DNA of 64,000 bases, taken from the NCBI RefSeq assembly GCF_004210305.1, contig NZ_SCFB01000006.1, forward strand, positions 124,001 through 188,000, in the 5' to 3' direction. The DNA is from Candidatus Finniella inopinata. GTDB lineage: Bacteria > Pseudomonadota > Alphaproteobacteria > Paracaedibacterales > CAIULA01. A program made the position numbers and the translations under genes. Numbering within the stretch: position 1 is the first letter of the stretch; every line of letters starts with the position of its first letter. The notes below the pieces were generated by a model, which worked only from the letters and a program-made list of their open reading frames with translations, had not been told where the DNA came from and made no database searches. Positions 44,304-54,558 of this stretch are shown piece by piece.

Positions 44304-45389
44304 TTATTTCTTCGTCCAATGGAATCGAACCCGGTTTTGAATGGCGCACAGCATGTCATAGGGGCTGTGGCTTGTATACTCTGCAACTTGTTCGATGGGC
44401 AGATTGTTACCCCACAAAATAACGGGGTCGCCCGCTTTGGCGTCAGGGCAATTTTCAAGGTCGATTGTGGTCATATCCATCGATACTCGACCAACAATTC
44501 GACAGCGAACGTTGTTCACCAAGATGGGCGCCCCTTCCCGGGTGGTACGGGGATAGCCGTCGCCATACCCAATCGCAATAACCCCAACGCGCATATCTTT
44601 GGGGCAAACGAACTGGCTGCCATACCCAATGGATGAGCCCTTAGCAAGCGTCCGTATGGCTATTAAACGCGTTTGCAAGGTCATGATGGGTTTTAAATCA
44701 AAATCAGCGGCAAGCTTTCCCTTAATGGGTGAAACTCCATATAAGCCCATACCAGGTCGGACAACGTCATAGTGATGATCGGGAAAATTAATCATGCCGG
44801 CCGAATTGCAAAAGCTTTTTAAGCCCGGAAAGTTACGCGTAAAGTTCTCAAACCGCTGAATTTGTTGTTGATTAAGGGGATGATTGACGTCATCAGCGCA
44901 CGCCAGGTGAGACATAATGCCGATCGGCTGCGCGATATGCGGATTGTTTGAAAGGGCCTGATAAGCTTTAGGGGCATCAAAGAGATTGAATCCTAATCGT
45001 CCCATGCCGGTGTCAACCTTAAGCCATGCTTGTAAAGGCAGCGGCAAGGAAAGACTTTCAAGCGCCTTGACCTGCCACCAATCATGAAAAACAACCTGAA
45101 ATTTTTCGCAAGATGCAATCAAAAGTTCGTCTTGTTCGAAGATGCCTTCCATTAAGGTAATGGGCCCGCTAACTCCTGCGCGCCTAAGGGCGATCGCCTC
45201 GTCACTGGATGCGACGCCTAAGCTATAGACACGTTTGTCCAGGCGGGCAGATACCGACCGAAGGCCATGCCCATAAGCGTTCGCCTTTACCAAAGCGATA
45301 ATTTTTGAAGACGGTGTCTGGGACTGAATAACCGATAAGTTATGAAGCAGGTTTTCAGTCGATAGAATGGCTATGGCTGCACGCGACAT
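44304..45389 (-). CDS. alr: Alanine racemase
   Basis: The 361-residue PLP enzyme has the cofactor Lys in LVKANAYGHG near the N-terminus, the catalytic Tyr region GSSIGYGSQF, and the C-terminal domain ending in NRVRF. It supplies D-alanine for Ddl and peptidoglycan. It is downstream of yebC by 11 bases, in the same orientation, and likely co-transcribed. Confidence 0.96.
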   Translation of the reverse strand: MSRAAIAILSTENLLHNLSVIQSQTPSSKIIALVKANAYGHGLRSVSARLDKRVYSLGVASSDEAIALRRAGVSGPITLMEGIFEQDELLIASCEKFQVVFHDWWQVKALESLSLPLPLQAWLKVDTGMGRLGFNLFDAPKAYQALSNNPHIAQPIGIMSHLACADDVNHPLNQQQIQRFENFTRNFPGLKSFCNSAGMINFPDHHYDVVRPGMGLYGVSPIKGKLAADFDLKPIMTLQTRLIAIRTLAKGSSIGYGSQFVCPKDMRVGVIAIGYGDGYPRTTREGAPILVNNVRCRIVGRVSMDMTTIDLENCPDAKAGDPVILWGNNLPIEQVAEYTSHSPYDMLCAIQNRVRFHWTKK

Positions 45390-45400
45390 TTTTTAGCTTT

Positions 45401-46150
45401 CTATGTGCTGAGTTTCGCGGCAACTTCATCGCTCACCTCGAAATTGGCATACACATGTTGCACATCGTCGTTGTCTTCCAAAACATCTACCAATTTAACC
45501 AATGTTCTGGCGGTATCTTCGTTGCATTCTATGGTGTTCACAGGGCGCCAAAAAACTTTGGCTTGAAGCGGATCACCCAGGTGTTCAATAAGGTGGTCTC
45601 GAACAGAAGCAAAGGCGTCCAGAGAACATGTCACCTCCAAGGTTTCGCCAACAGCTTCGACGTTATCAGCACCTGCCTCAAGGGCAGCTTCAAAAACTTG
45701 GTCGAAATTGAATTTACCGGCATCAAACTCTAACAGGCCAAGGCGTTCAAAGGAAAAGCTAACGCTGCCACTTTCGCCTAAATTCCCGCCGTGTTTGTTA
45801 AAGTAGGATCGGACTTCCGACGCAGTTCGGTTGCGATTATCTGTCAGTGTTTCAACAATAACCGCCACGCCCCCTGGGCCGTACCCTTCATAGCGAACTT
45901 CTTCATAAACAGCTCCATCATCACCACCCAAAGCTTTTTTCATGGCGCGATCAACGTTATCCTTTGGCATGTTTGCCGCCCGTGCAGAGGCTAGCGCGGC
46001 GCGAAGTCTGGGATTAGAGCCTGGCTCAGGGATCCCTGAACGAGCCGCCACCATAATTTCACGGGCTATCTTGGCGAAAGTGCGCGCCCTTTTGGCGTCC
46101 TGAGCCCCTTTGCGGTGCATAATATTTTTAAACTGCGAATGTCCAGCCAT
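45401..46150 (-). CDS. yebC: YebC/PmpR family regulatory protein
   Basis: The 249-residue protein is typical in length and starts [18 protein letters not shown], with [16 protein letters not shown] and [14 protein letters not shown] as family signatures. Members act as transcriptional regulators or translation factors easing ribosome stalling at polyproline. It heads an apparent yebC-alr pair. Confidence 0.96.
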   Translation of the reverse strand: MAGHSQFKNIMHRKGAQDAKRARTFAKIAREIMVAARSGIPEPGSNPRLRAALASARAANMPKDNVDRAMKKALGGDDGAVYEEVRYEGYGPGGVAVIVETLTDNRNRTASEVRSYFNKHGGNLGESGSVSFSFERLGLLEFDAGKFNFDQVFEAALEAGADNVEAVGETLEVTCSLDAFASVRDHLIEHLGDPLQAKVFWRPVNTIECNEDTARTLVKLVDVLEDNDDVQHVYANFEVSDEVAAKLST

Positions 46151-46341
46151 GGCTCACCTTCTTTTCTATTTTTGATTGCATGCCCGACGCCTTCCTTTTC
46201 GATGGCGATTGGATATGCCTCATTGTCCTTAAAGATAGATTCTCAGATCTTTTAGAAGAAGACAAAGGTTTTTTAGATTGACGGTGGAAGAAAAATATGA
46301 GACAGAAATAAAACCAGCAGAAAGCGTAGTTTCTTAAAACC

Positions 46342-47625
46342 TTGGCCATCACCTATATAGGAAATTTCATAGATTTTCTTGAATTCGGTCTGTTCACAGC
46401 GCTTTTACCTTTTATAAGTAAAGATTTGCTGGGTTTATATGATCCGCAAGTCAGGGCTGAGTTCTGCTATCTGGCGGTGTTTGCGGGTTTTTTAGGTCGC
46501 CCAGTAGGTGCCTATTTTCTTGGAAAGTTTGGGGATCTTTACGGAAGCCAGCGTCTTTTGGTCTTTTCAGTCTTAGGCATTTCAGTGGCAAGCATGATCT
46601 TGGCCTTTCTGCCCACTAACAATTACTATGTCATCGAAATGATTATCCTGTGTCGATTCCTACAAGGGTTGTTCACAGGCGCTGAGTATTCCGCTGTGGT
46701 TGTGTCAGCTACCCAAACAGCTACGGTCAGAAGCAGCTATCGATCTGTTGCCTTGATGACGGCAAGCGGCGTTCTTGGCGTTTCTGTTGCTCAATTTATG
46801 GCTTTCTTGCTCTCCTTGTTTCACCTGGAAAATTTTACCTGGAGATATGCCTTCGTCTTTGTATCTATGATTGGTTTTTGTACATTTTTAAAGCGAGCCT
46901 TATCTTACAAAAAAGACTGGGTATCTGTTATCAGGCCCGAAGTCATCCCTTTAAGGAATTACATACCTGAAATTTTTTCCTGTATTATTCTAGTCGGCCT
47001 TGTTAATGCTATGTTTTACTTGGTCAATACGTTTGTCAACACCTATAAAATGATTATCAGCTCCAATTTGGCAACATCACAATTCCTTTTAAACTTTATA
47101 ACAACATCTTGTTTTGCTTTAAGTATTTGGCTTTGGAGTATCTATCTGTCGTCCAGAGACCATCAACCGTTTAAAATAATGCAATGCAGCCTTCTCAGCA
47201 TGGTTTTGCTGCTGGGGCCTTTATTTTATGCCTATGTAGAGGGCACTCCTTTGTGGATTAGCGCCATCATTCAAGTGGTTTTCATTTCTGGGATTCAATT
47301 ATTCACAGTTGTGGGCATCAGTTTCGTCCCCCGCCTTTTCCCGGCGTCCATTCGTATTCAAGCCTGTGGATTGGGTTTTAATTTGGGTATTTCATTGTTA
47401 GGCGGTGGCTTTCCTTATTTGAGCCTCAAATTAACAGAAAAAACCCACAGCCTTTATGCCCCTGCCTTTGCTGCCTTATCTGTAATTTTCGTTGGGTACT
47501 TAAGTCTACGAGTTTTAAGGAAGCGTTACCCTGAAATGCTGGGTATTAAGTGCTCACCCATTGAGGATGAATTCATTGATGAGAACAAACCTCTAGAAAA
47601 AATTTCAAAACGCAGCTATAAATAA
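46342..47625 (+). CDS. MFS transporter, metabolite:proton symporter (ProP-like)
   Basis: The 427-residue, 12-segment protein has the ProP/ShiA-type opening TYIGNFIDFLEFGLF, the loop motif LGKFGDLYGSQRLL and RFLQGLFTGAEYSA. Substrates in this family include proline, betaine, dicarboxylates and shikimate. There is no ATG near the expected start: the frame opens after a stop at 46327 and the first usable codon is a TTG at 46342, with the usual leading 10-15 residues missing. The start may thus be TTG, or the 5' end may be damaged. Confidence 0.8.
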   Translation: MAITYIGNFIDFLEFGLFTALLPFISKDLLGLYDPQVRAEFCYLAVFAGFLGRPVGAYFLGKFGDLYGSQRLLVFSVLGISVASMILAFLPTNNYYVIEMIILCRFLQGLFTGAEYSAVVVSATQTATVRSSYRSVALMTASGVLGVSVAQFMAFLLSLFHLENFTWRYAFVFVSMIGFCTFLKRALSYKKDWVSVIRPEVIPLRNYIPEIFSCIILVGLVNAMFYLVNTFVNTYKMIISSNLATSQFLLNFITTSCFALSIWLWSIYLSSRDHQPFKIMQCSLLSMVLLLGPLFYAYVEGTPLWISAIIQVVFISGIQLFTVVGISFVPRLFPASIRIQACGLGFNLGISLLGGGFPYLSLKLTEKTHSLYAPAFAALSVIFVGYLSLRVLRKRYPEMLGIKCSPIEDEFIDENKPLEKISKRSYK

Positions 47626-47784
47626 AGGCGTACTATTTGCACCGAAAGAAGGTTTGGTGATTTTTTCAAAGTCATTTCTTACCTTCCGATGTCGCTGCAC
47701 CTTTAAGTTTCAAAAGAACAGACCAGGCGCATTGATTTTTATCTTTCGGGCGGTTTAATCGGAAAATAACAAAGGAAATTTTTT

Positions 47785-48549
47785 ATGTCTATGCCCACCT
47801 TTACTATGCGTCAGCTGTTAGAAGCTGGTATTCACTATGGTCACACCACACGTCGATGGAACCCTAAAATGGGTCCTTATTTGTTCGGCGTTAGAAGCGG
47901 AATCCATATTATCGATTTGGAACAAACTGTTCCCCTGTTATACAAAGCTATGCAAGCTATACGCGATACAGTGGCCTCAGGTGGTCGTGTTTTGTTCGTA
48001 GGGACAAAGCCCCAAGCTGCTGAAAAAGTTAAAGAATCAGCAAAGCGATGCGGCCAGTATTATATTAATCACCGTTGGTTGGGTGGGACATTAACCAATT
48101 GGAAGACCGTCAATCAGTCCATCAAACGGTTGAGCGAAATGGAAGAAGCCTTGTCAAAGCCTGACCATTTGACCAAAAAAGAAATTTTGAAGATTCAACG
48201 TGAACACGGCAAGATTGAGTTGGCCATTGGTGGTATTCGCGAAATGGGTGGATTGCCAGATATTTTGTTTGTCATTGATACCAACAAAGAAGCCATTGCG
48301 ATCCAAGAAGCAAAGAAATTAAAGATCCCTGTGATCGCCGTTTTGGACAGCAATTCAAGTCCTGACGACATAACGTATCCTATTCCTGGTAACGACGACG
48401 CTTTGCGCGCCATTGGAACCTATTGTGATTTGATTGCTGGATCGGTTTTGGATGGATTGCAGGCAGAAATGATTTCGGCCGGAATTGACATCGGTGAATC
48501 GGCAGAGATTAATGATGAATTTGTCGCTGAGGCTGGTGAAGTCGTCTAA
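47785..48549 (+). CDS. rpsB: 30S ribosomal protein S2
   Basis: The 254-residue protein has the S2 signatures [19 protein letters not shown] and [13 protein letters not shown] and [27 protein letters not shown] precedes the ATG. It starts the rpsB-tsf-pyrH-frr block found in most bacteria. Confidence 0.98.
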   Translation: MSMPTFTMRQLLEAGIHYGHTTRRWNPKMGPYLFGVRSGIHIIDLEQTVPLLYKAMQAIRDTVASGGRVLFVGTKPQAAEKVKESAKRCGQYYINHRWLGGTLTNWKTVNQSIKRLSEMEEALSKPDHLTKKEILKIQREHGKIELAIGGIREMGGLPDILFVIDTNKEAIAIQEAKKLKIPVIAVLDSNSSPDDITYPIPGNDDALRAIGTYCDLIAGSVLDGLQAEMISAGIDIGESAEINDEFVAEAGEVV

Positions 48550-48631
48550 TCAGACGCTTGACTACGTTATCGATTCGCGTTCATCCCTGTCATTCCAGCA
48601 ACAGCGGGAATCTAGATAACAATAAACTAGA

Positions 48632-48649
48632 CCCCCGCCTCTGCGGGGG
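48632..48649. repeat. GC-rich hairpin, probable dispersed repeat or terminator
   Basis: CCCCCGC (48632-48638) pairs with GCGGGGG (48643-48649) around a CTCT loop, between rpsB and tsf. Its wording (GACCCCCGCC...GCGGGGGTGAC) and the adjacent GTCATTCC/GGGAAT pair resemble dispersed palindromic repeats of other bacteria. It is not followed by a T-run. Confidence 0.5.
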
Positions 48650-48728
48650 TGACAACGGGGCGCCGTGGGGTTTGTGAGAAAATAAATTGGACAAGCTTTA
48701 CGTAAATACATTTTTTTGAGGAACTCAA

Positions 48729-49655
48729 ATGACTGAAATATCTGCAATATTAGTAAAAACCCTTCGTGAAAAAACAGGGGCTGGCATGATGGATTGCAAA
48801 AAAGCATTGCATGAAGTAAATGGCGACATAGAGGCCGCAACTGACTGGTTACGTAAAAAGGGATTAGCCGCAGCAGCTAAGAAGGCTGGTCGTGTGGCCG
48901 CTGAAGGTTTAGTGGGCGTTGCCAGTATTGGAACAGCAGCCGCTGTTGTCGAAATCAATGCTGAGACTGATTTCATAGCCAGAAACGCCGATTTCCAAGC
49001 GCTGGTTGCACAAACGGCAGAGATTGCTGCCAAGGCCCCCCATACGGTTGAAAGCCTGGCTTCAGCTGCATTTAAGGGCGAGTCTGAAACGGTTGAACAA
49101 GAAATCACCCGTTTGATTGCTGTTATTGGCGAGAATATGAGCTTGCGCCGTGTGGCACGTTTGTCGGTTGAGCAAGGTATTGTTGCCACTTACATTCATA
49201 GCGGGATCGCTCCCGGGCTTGGTCGTATTGGTGTATTGGTGGCCCTTGAATCCGCCGCTGATCCAGCGAAACTGGAAGAACTGGGTAAAAAGTTGGCCAT
49301 GCATGTGGCGGCCACTCAGCCCCAGGCATTGAGCGTCGATGAGCTGGATCCGACTTCCGTTGAACGGGAACGTGCTATTTTGGTTGAACAAGCGCGCGCC
49401 TCTGGCAGACCAGAAGATGTCATTCAAAAAATGGTTGAAGGTCGTCTGAAGAAATTCTACGAGGAAGTTGTGTTCTTGGAACAAACCTATGTAGTCGATG
49501 GTAAAACCAGAATTGCTGATGCTATTGAACAAGCAGCAAAAGAACTGGGCCATCCCATTGAGCTAAAAGCCTTTACAAGGTTTGGCTTGGGCGAAGGAAT
49601 CGAAAAAGTTGTTAGTGATTTTGCGGCTGAGGTTCAAGCCCAAGCAGGTCTTTAA
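48729..49655 (+). CDS. tsf: Elongation factor Ts
   Basis: The 308-residue protein begins with the UBA-like module [20 protein letters not shown] and contains the core motif [15 protein letters not shown]. It recycles EF-Tu by GDP/GTP exchange. GAGGAAC precedes the ATG. It follows rpsB with a 179-base gap containing a palindrome. Confidence 0.98.
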   Translation: MTEISAILVKTLREKTGAGMMDCKKALHEVNGDIEAATDWLRKKGLAAAAKKAGRVAAEGLVGVASIGTAAAVVEINAETDFIARNADFQALVAQTAEIAAKAPHTVESLASAAFKGESETVEQEITRLIAVIGENMSLRRVARLSVEQGIVATYIHSGIAPGLGRIGVLVALESAADPAKLEELGKKLAMHVAATQPQALSVDELDPTSVERERAILVEQARASGRPEDVIQKMVEGRLKKFYEEVVFLEQTYVVDGKTRIADAIEQAAKELGHPIELKAFTRFGLGEGIEKVVSDFAAEVQAQAGL

Positions 49656-49688
49656 TTCAAGTTTTTAAATTTCTGGAAAGTTGAAATT

Positions 49689-50429
49689 GTGTCCTCTTCC
49701 CCACAATACCGGCGGGTTCTTCTAAAGCTTTCAGGCGAGGCTTTAGCAAGCTTAGAATCCACCGGTTCAGGGCACAAGAAATTTGGCATCGACCCAAAGA
49801 TGCTAGAAAAGCTGGCACAAGATATTCTGTCAGTCCATCAAACAGGCTTAGAGATCGCCCTTGTTGTGGGTGGCGGGAACATTTATCGGGGGGCACAAGC
49901 TGATGCTTACCCCTCAACCGATCGTACCAGTGCTGACCATATGGGTATGTTGGCGACCACCATTAATGGCTTAGCTTTAAAAAGCGCCCTGGAGCATTAT
50001 GGCATGCCCGTCAGTTTAATGTCGGCGATGCCGATTCCCAACGTGTGTGAAACATTCACACGCAGAAAAGCTGTTGAGGCCCTTAATAAAAAACACGTTC
50101 TTATTTGTGTTGCGGGAACAGGAAATCCCTATTTCACAACCGATTCAGCTGCGGCGTTACGGGCATGTGAACTGAACTGTGATTTATTGCTAAAGGCGAC
50201 AAAGGTTGCGGGTATCTATACCGCTGACCCCAACCACCACGCCAGCGCTGAATTTTTGCCCAGATTAACATATCGAGAAGTGATAGAAAGAAAGCTGAAG
50301 GTTATGGATATGACAGCCATCACTTTGGCAAAAGAAAATAAAATTCCTATTGCGGTCTTCTCGATTTATGAAAATAATGGGTTTGGTAAAGTTTTGAATA
50401 AAGCGACGCAATTTACGATCATCTCTTAA
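49689..50429 (+). CDS. pyrH: UMP kinase
   Basis: The 246-residue amino-acid-kinase-family protein begins RRVLLKLSGEALA and has ALVVGGGNIYRG, TADHMGMLAT-type and TGNPYFTTDSAAALRA motifs typical of PyrH. It phosphorylates UMP to UDP. The start is GTG. It lies 33 bases after tsf. Confidence 0.97.
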   Translation: MSSSPQYRRVLLKLSGEALASLESTGSGHKKFGIDPKMLEKLAQDILSVHQTGLEIALVVGGGNIYRGAQADAYPSTDRTSADHMGMLATTINGLALKSALEHYGMPVSLMSAMPIPNVCETFTRRKAVEALNKKHVLICVAGTGNPYFTTDSAAALRACELNCDLLLKATKVAGIYTADPNHHASAEFLPRLTYREVIERKLKVMDMTAITLAKENKIPIAVFSIYENNGFGKVLNKATQFTIIS

Positions 50430-50453
50430 ATTTTTAACGACTAAGGTAGGACC

Positions 50454-51023
50454 ATGTCTTCAACACGTTTTGACACTCGTTTAACTGATTTTAATCGTCG
50501 CATGGACGCAGCGGTGGAGGTTTTAAGCCGTGAGTATGGCGGCATTCGTGCTGGGCGTGCCACCGTGAGTTTATTAGACCCCATTAAGGTTGATGCCTAT
50601 GGCGCCATAATGCCTCTAAGTCAGGTTGCCACGGTAGGAGCCCCAGAGCCTAGGCTTTTAACAGTTCAGGTTTGGGACAAGGGCATGGTCAAGGCCGTGG
50701 AAAAGTCGATTCGTGATTCAGATTTGGGCCTGAACCCCATGATAGAGGGGCAGCTTTTGCGCATACCATTGCCGCCGATGACTGAGCAAAGGCGCCAAGA
50801 GTTGGCAAAATTAGCCGCTAAATATGCAGAAGATGCGAAGGTCAGTGTTCGAAATGTTCGCCGCGAAGGCATGGAATTTTTGAAAAAAGCTGAAAAAGAT
50901 GGCGATATTTCGGAAGACGAACTTCATCGCTTGTCAGACGAAATGCAAACAATGACAGACGAGCATGTTAAAAAAATCGACGAGATGGTTGTTCACAAAC
51001 AAAAAGAAATTATGCACGTTTAG
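50454..51023 (+). CDS. frr: Ribosome recycling factor
   Basis: The 189-residue product has the two-domain RRF signature ([22 protein letters not shown], then [15 protein letters not shown] and VRNVRREG). It splits post-termination ribosomes with EF-G. It follows pyrH closely; the usual downstream uppS and cdsA are elsewhere in the window. Confidence 0.98.
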   Translation: MSSTRFDTRLTDFNRRMDAAVEVLSREYGGIRAGRATVSLLDPIKVDAYGAIMPLSQVATVGAPEPRLLTVQVWDKGMVKAVEKSIRDSDLGLNPMIEGQLLRIPLPPMTEQRRQELAKLAAKYAEDAKVSVRNVRREGMEFLKKAEKDGDISEDELHRLSDEMQTMTDEHVKKIDEMVVHKQKEIMHV

Positions 51024-51033
51024 ACTTCGGTTG

Positions 51034-51534
51034 ATGAAGTTTAGCGCCCTCTTTCTTATTCTTCTGTTCACCTTAACGGGGTGTGGGTTTCGGCCGTTAT
51101 ATAAACAGCCGTCATCGAACACTTCGACCCCTTTTTTATTAGAGGTAAGGGGGAATAATGACGAAGCCTACGGGACGTATAAATTCAAACAAGAATTGCA
51201 GCCTCTTATTAGCCACATCAACAACCCGGCTATCTATAAAATCGTTATAACATTGAATGAAAGTTTTGGTGATATTGGTTATGCATCAGATGCGTCACCT
51301 TTAAGATCGCAGGGGCGAATTGTCGCAATGGTGGAAATTTACGATGCCAATCGCCAGCTTATTTACCAAAATAGATTGGATTCCGTCAGTTCCTATACAA
51401 CTGACATATCAGAAGAATTTTCTAACCTAAATGCCAAAATGGCGACGCGTGAACGGTTGATGATCAGCCTGGCCCAAGATGTTGCTCGTTCTATTCAAGT
51501 GGCGGTCAATGGAGATTTAACAAAGGAAAGCTAA
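51034..51534 (+). CDS. lptE: LPS-assembly lipoprotein LptE-like
   Basis: The ATG at 51034, 10 bases after frr, gives 166 residues with a lipoprotein signal and lipobox LTGC followed by GFRPLYKQ, the hallmark of LptE. Later SQGRIVAMVEIYDANRQLIY and a C-terminal ARSIQVAV helix agree. LptE plugs the LptD translocon at the outer membrane. lptE usually sits by leuS and holA; its place after frr is unusual and suggests rearrangement. Confidence 0.82.
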   Translation: MKFSALFLILLFTLTGCGFRPLYKQPSSNTSTPFLLEVRGNNDEAYGTYKFKQELQPLISHINNPAIYKIVITLNESFGDIGYASDASPLRSQGRIVAMVEIYDANRQLIYQNRLDSVSSYTTDISEEFSNLNAKMATRERLMISLAQDVARSIQVAVNGDLTKES

Positions 51535-51718
51535 GCCGATGATAAGTTTAGAGGGTGTATTTTGGACTATATAATTTCCTCTCTCTTTTGTATTACTTAA
51601 GTATTTCATTAAAATTAATTACAAAATAATTAAAAATTAGAAAAAATCAAATTACTTTCAAACTCGATTTAAATATGTTTAAATTGTAATAATAGTTTGA
51701 TTATTTTAAGAGTAATTT

Positions 51719-52993
51719 GTGGCGTATCTAAGCGTTTTTGTAATCGTTCTTTCCATTTTTTCCCATTCACAGACTTCCTGTGCCTCCACTTTGGTATGTG
51801 ATCCGGATGTAGGAACTGTAGAATTAGCAACAGTTCTTTCACCATTTCGGGCTGCCCATCTTCAAAACATTCCAACTCAACATACCCAAAATCACTTGAT
51901 ATGTTTACAAAGCCCCACCAAGGGACGTCCTTACTCTCTATATTACAGAGAGTTATTTTTAAGCACCAAGGATCCAAAGTATGCCTTGGCTTATCTTTCT
52001 TTGTGCCAGGAAAGATATACTAATCATTATAGGGGAGGAGGAAGGCCTTATGTTGACGATGGTGACGTTCTGACCTTAATTGACATTATGAAAAGCTGTT
52101 CAGCTGAAATTAACAGGCAAGCTTGTGATCTTATCAAGACAATAATAAACACTGGCCCTGCTAAACCTGAAAGAAAGCTCAAGCTTTCTGAAGGGTTAAT
52201 ATTGTATGCATCAGATAAAACTGACATGCCCGAACAGCTTAATAGGTTAAGAATTTACAAGCAGCAGCTTGACCTATTAACCAATTACGAGTTAGAAAAA
52301 GTTCAGAATCTCAGTGAGGTTCTTAAATATCTAGTCGCAATAATGAACGTTAAATCTGCTGAAATTAATAAAGATGCCTGTGAGTTGGCCAGAGAATTCA
52401 TTTTTAGTAGCAACCTTGGTCACGGGGAAATAATTCATCTTTATGAAGATATCATAAGTTGTTCCATCGATGAAACCGTAAGATACGATCGACTTGACGA
52501 GTTGCGATTTTATTACGTTGATCTTTTAATGGACGCGCAACATGTCTTCACTAAAGGTGACCTTGAATTATTAACCCGAATGGCCAAGAATCGAGACAAA
52601 AATCCTTATTGCTCTTCTTTTCAAGCCTTGCTGGCCTACGTACCCACCAGAAACCAACGCTATTTGATTCATATGCGGGATATTATGCGTAAGAGTATTA
52701 GAGAAATTATAAAAAGCGGCCGTTGTCTAGAAAATTTCCAATACATACTAGGTCTGGATTATAAGGCCAGGGAATATGATTATGTGGAATTTTATATCAA
52801 TCATTCTTTGAAATATGTAAGAAATAACCGATATATAAACCCTGAGAGATTGGAATACTTGCCAACCCTTTTTCAAGGCTCACCAGAATGTAGTGCCAAA
52901 AGAGAGTTGCTTATTTTGAGTGATTTCCTAAAAAAATGGTATTCCGTGAAAGTTGGGGCAGAAGTATTTACCGTCCCTGAGCTAGAATATTAA
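51719..52993 (+). CDS. Secreted protein of unknown function with internal repeats
   Basis: The 424-residue product starts at GTG 51719 with a signal peptide (AYLSVFVIVLSIFSHSQTSCAS). The body is helical; SCSAEINRQACDLIKTIINT and NVKSAEINKDACELAREFIF look like copies of one unit, so it may be built of TPR/Sel1-like repeats. It has several Cys. I do not recognise the family. The preceding 184 bases are very AT-rich and probably hold its promoter. It is convergent with rlmB by 2 bases. Confidence 0.6.
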   Translation: MAYLSVFVIVLSIFSHSQTSCASTLVCDPDVGTVELATVLSPFRAAHLQNIPTQHTQNHLICLQSPTKGRPYSLYYRELFLSTKDPKYALAYLSLCQERYTNHYRGGGRPYVDDGDVLTLIDIMKSCSAEINRQACDLIKTIINTGPAKPERKLKLSEGLILYASDKTDMPEQLNRLRIYKQQLDLLTNYELEKVQNLSEVLKYLVAIMNVKSAEINKDACELAREFIFSSNLGHGEIIHLYEDIISCSIDETVRYDRLDELRFYYVDLLMDAQHVFTKGDLELLTRMAKNRDKNPYCSSFQALLAYVPTRNQRYLIHMRDIMRKSIREIIKSGRCLENFQYILGLDYKAREYDYVEFYINHSLKYVRNNRYINPERLEYLPTLFQGSPECSAKRELLILSDFLKKWYSVKVGAEVFTVPELEY

Positions 52994-52995
52994 CC

Positions 52996-53703
52996 TCAGC
53001 CTTGCTGACTTTTAAACGTCTCGTAAAGGGCAATGGCGGCGGCATTTGACACATTCAGGGTGGAGAAGTCGCTGGCTGATGGCAGACAAACCTGGAAATC
53101 ACAAAGGCTTTGGGTGCGTTGGCGCATGCCATCCCCCTCGCTGCCCAAGATAAGGGCGATTTTCCCTTTCAGATCGATTTGGGTCAGGGTCTGTTGCCCC
53201 TTTTCTGAAAAGCCCACGCACCAAAAATTCATTTGCTTCAATTCTTCGATGCCTTGGGCCAGGTTTTTAACCAAACATAAAGGAACCCTTTCCAAAGCCC
53301 CACAGGCTGCCTTAGCCAAAGCCCCTGATTCCTTGGGGGCGTGACGCTCCGTCAAAATAACCGCCTTGGCTCCAAAAACCGCAGCAGACCGTAAAACTGC
53401 CCCCACATTATGCGGATCGCTGACTTGATCAAGGACAATAACCTGCTGATTGGGCGTTGTATCCGATTCCAAAAAGCTTAGGTCAAGCGTTTCCAATGGC
53501 TGCACCTTTAACGCAATCCCCTGATGCACAGCCCCTGGCTGCAGCATATTGTCCATGCGGCGACGGTCAACCATCTCAACTTTAGACATTTTTAACGGTG
53601 GCAGACGTTCTGTGGTTTTTTGATCGGTCAGATAAATCTTTTCAATAACCCGATGGGGGTTTAAAAGAGCCGCATGACACGCATGATAACCATATAAATA
53701 CAT
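52996..53703 (-). CDS. rlmB: 23S rRNA 2'-O-methyltransferase RlmB (TrmH/SpoU family)
   Basis: The 235-residue SPOUT methyltransferase begins with the RNA-binding L30e-like region and has the knot motifs DQVSDPHNVGAVLRSA, LGSEGDGMRQRT and LNVSNAAAIALYE. It methylates G2251 of 23S rRNA. Length is normal for RlmB. It is divergent from the downstream methyltransferase gene. Confidence 0.9.
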   Translation of the reverse strand: MYLYGYHACHAALLNPHRVIEKIYLTDQKTTERLPPLKMSKVEMVDRRRMDNMLQPGAVHQGIALKVQPLETLDLSFLESDTTPNQQVIVLDQVSDPHNVGAVLRSAAVFGAKAVILTERHAPKESGALAKAACGALERVPLCLVKNLAQGIEELKQMNFWCVGFSEKGQQTLTQIDLKGKIALILGSEGDGMRQRTQSLCDFQVCLPSASDFSTLNVSNAAAIALYETFKSQQG

Positions 53704-53801
53704 AAACGTTTCCCAACCTAATCCCGAAAAATGATTTGAATTGGGTATATCCTACAGCGATCTTTTCTTTGTATAAATAAGTTTCAACAAAAACAATAGG
53801 T

Positions 53802-54554
53802 ATGAATTTTATGGAGACAGACTCTTACACAGAAGATCGCCTGTTAGGGGAAAGAATCCTTCTACGTCAACCCAAAACCGGTTACCGTGTGGCCATCGAC
53901 CCTATATTTTTGGCAGCTGCCATTCAACCGCAACCTGGCGAAACAGTTTTAGATATTGGTTCTGGAGTTGGGGCAGCCTCGTTATGCCTTGCCATGCGCT
54001 GCCCCCAGGTTAGGGTTGTCGGTATAGAGCTTCACCGGGAATCCGTCCGTTATGCAGCCGAAAACAGTCAGCTGAATCAGCTAAGAGACCGGGTTGAAGT
54101 TTTACAAGGTGATCTTTTAAGACCGCCGCCGCGCCTAGCTGCCGGCACCTTTTCCCATGTTATGACAAATCCGCCCCATTTAAATTCTAACAGTAACAAC
54201 ATTTCCCCTTATGAATCCAAGGCCCTTTCCAACCTTGAGGGGGAAGCTGATTTTGCCCAATGGGCCCGTTTTTGCCTGTTGATGGTTCGTCCTAAGGGAA
54301 CTGTGACATTTATTTATAGAGCTGATCGATTGGATCAAGCCCTTGGTTTCCTGATTGGTAAGTTGGGCAATATAACTCTGTACCCCCTTTGGCCCGGCCA
54401 AAATAAACCAGCTAAACGCATTTTGATTAGAGGCACGAAAAACACCGGCGGCTTAATGAAATTGCAACCAGGTATTGTTTTACACAACAGCAATGGCCAG
54501 TACACAGCCGACGCCGATCAAATCTTAAGGCATGCCAAAGGCATAGAATGGTAG
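53802..54554 (+). CDS. tRNA1(Val) N6-adenine methyltransferase-like (TrmN6/YfiC)
   Basis: The 250-residue class I methyltransferase has SAM-binding VLDIGSGVGAASLCLAMR and the catalytic motif NPPH in MTNPPHLNSNS (the family has NPPY/NPPH). It belongs with TrmN6/YfiC, which modifies A37 of tRNA-Val. An in-frame second ATG at 53811 is possible. It runs into the LuxR array, ending 4 bases before the last regulator gene. Confidence 0.85.
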   Translation: MNFMETDSYTEDRLLGERILLRQPKTGYRVAIDPIFLAAAIQPQPGETVLDIGSGVGAASLCLAMRCPQVRVVGIELHRESVRYAAENSQLNQLRDRVEVLQGDLLRPPPRLAAGTFSHVMTNPPHLNSNSNNISPYESKALSNLEGEADFAQWARFCLLMVRPKGTVTFIYRADRLDQALGFLIGKLGNITLYPLWPGQNKPAKRILIRGTKNTGGLMKLQPGIVLHNSNGQYTADADQILRHAKGIEW

Positions 54555-54558
54555 GTTC

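Noticed and set aside
44320..44345. GGAATCGAACCCGG, resembling the T-arm of a minus-strand tRNA
   Set aside because: It is in the alr C-terminal coding region and no cloverleaf forms around it.
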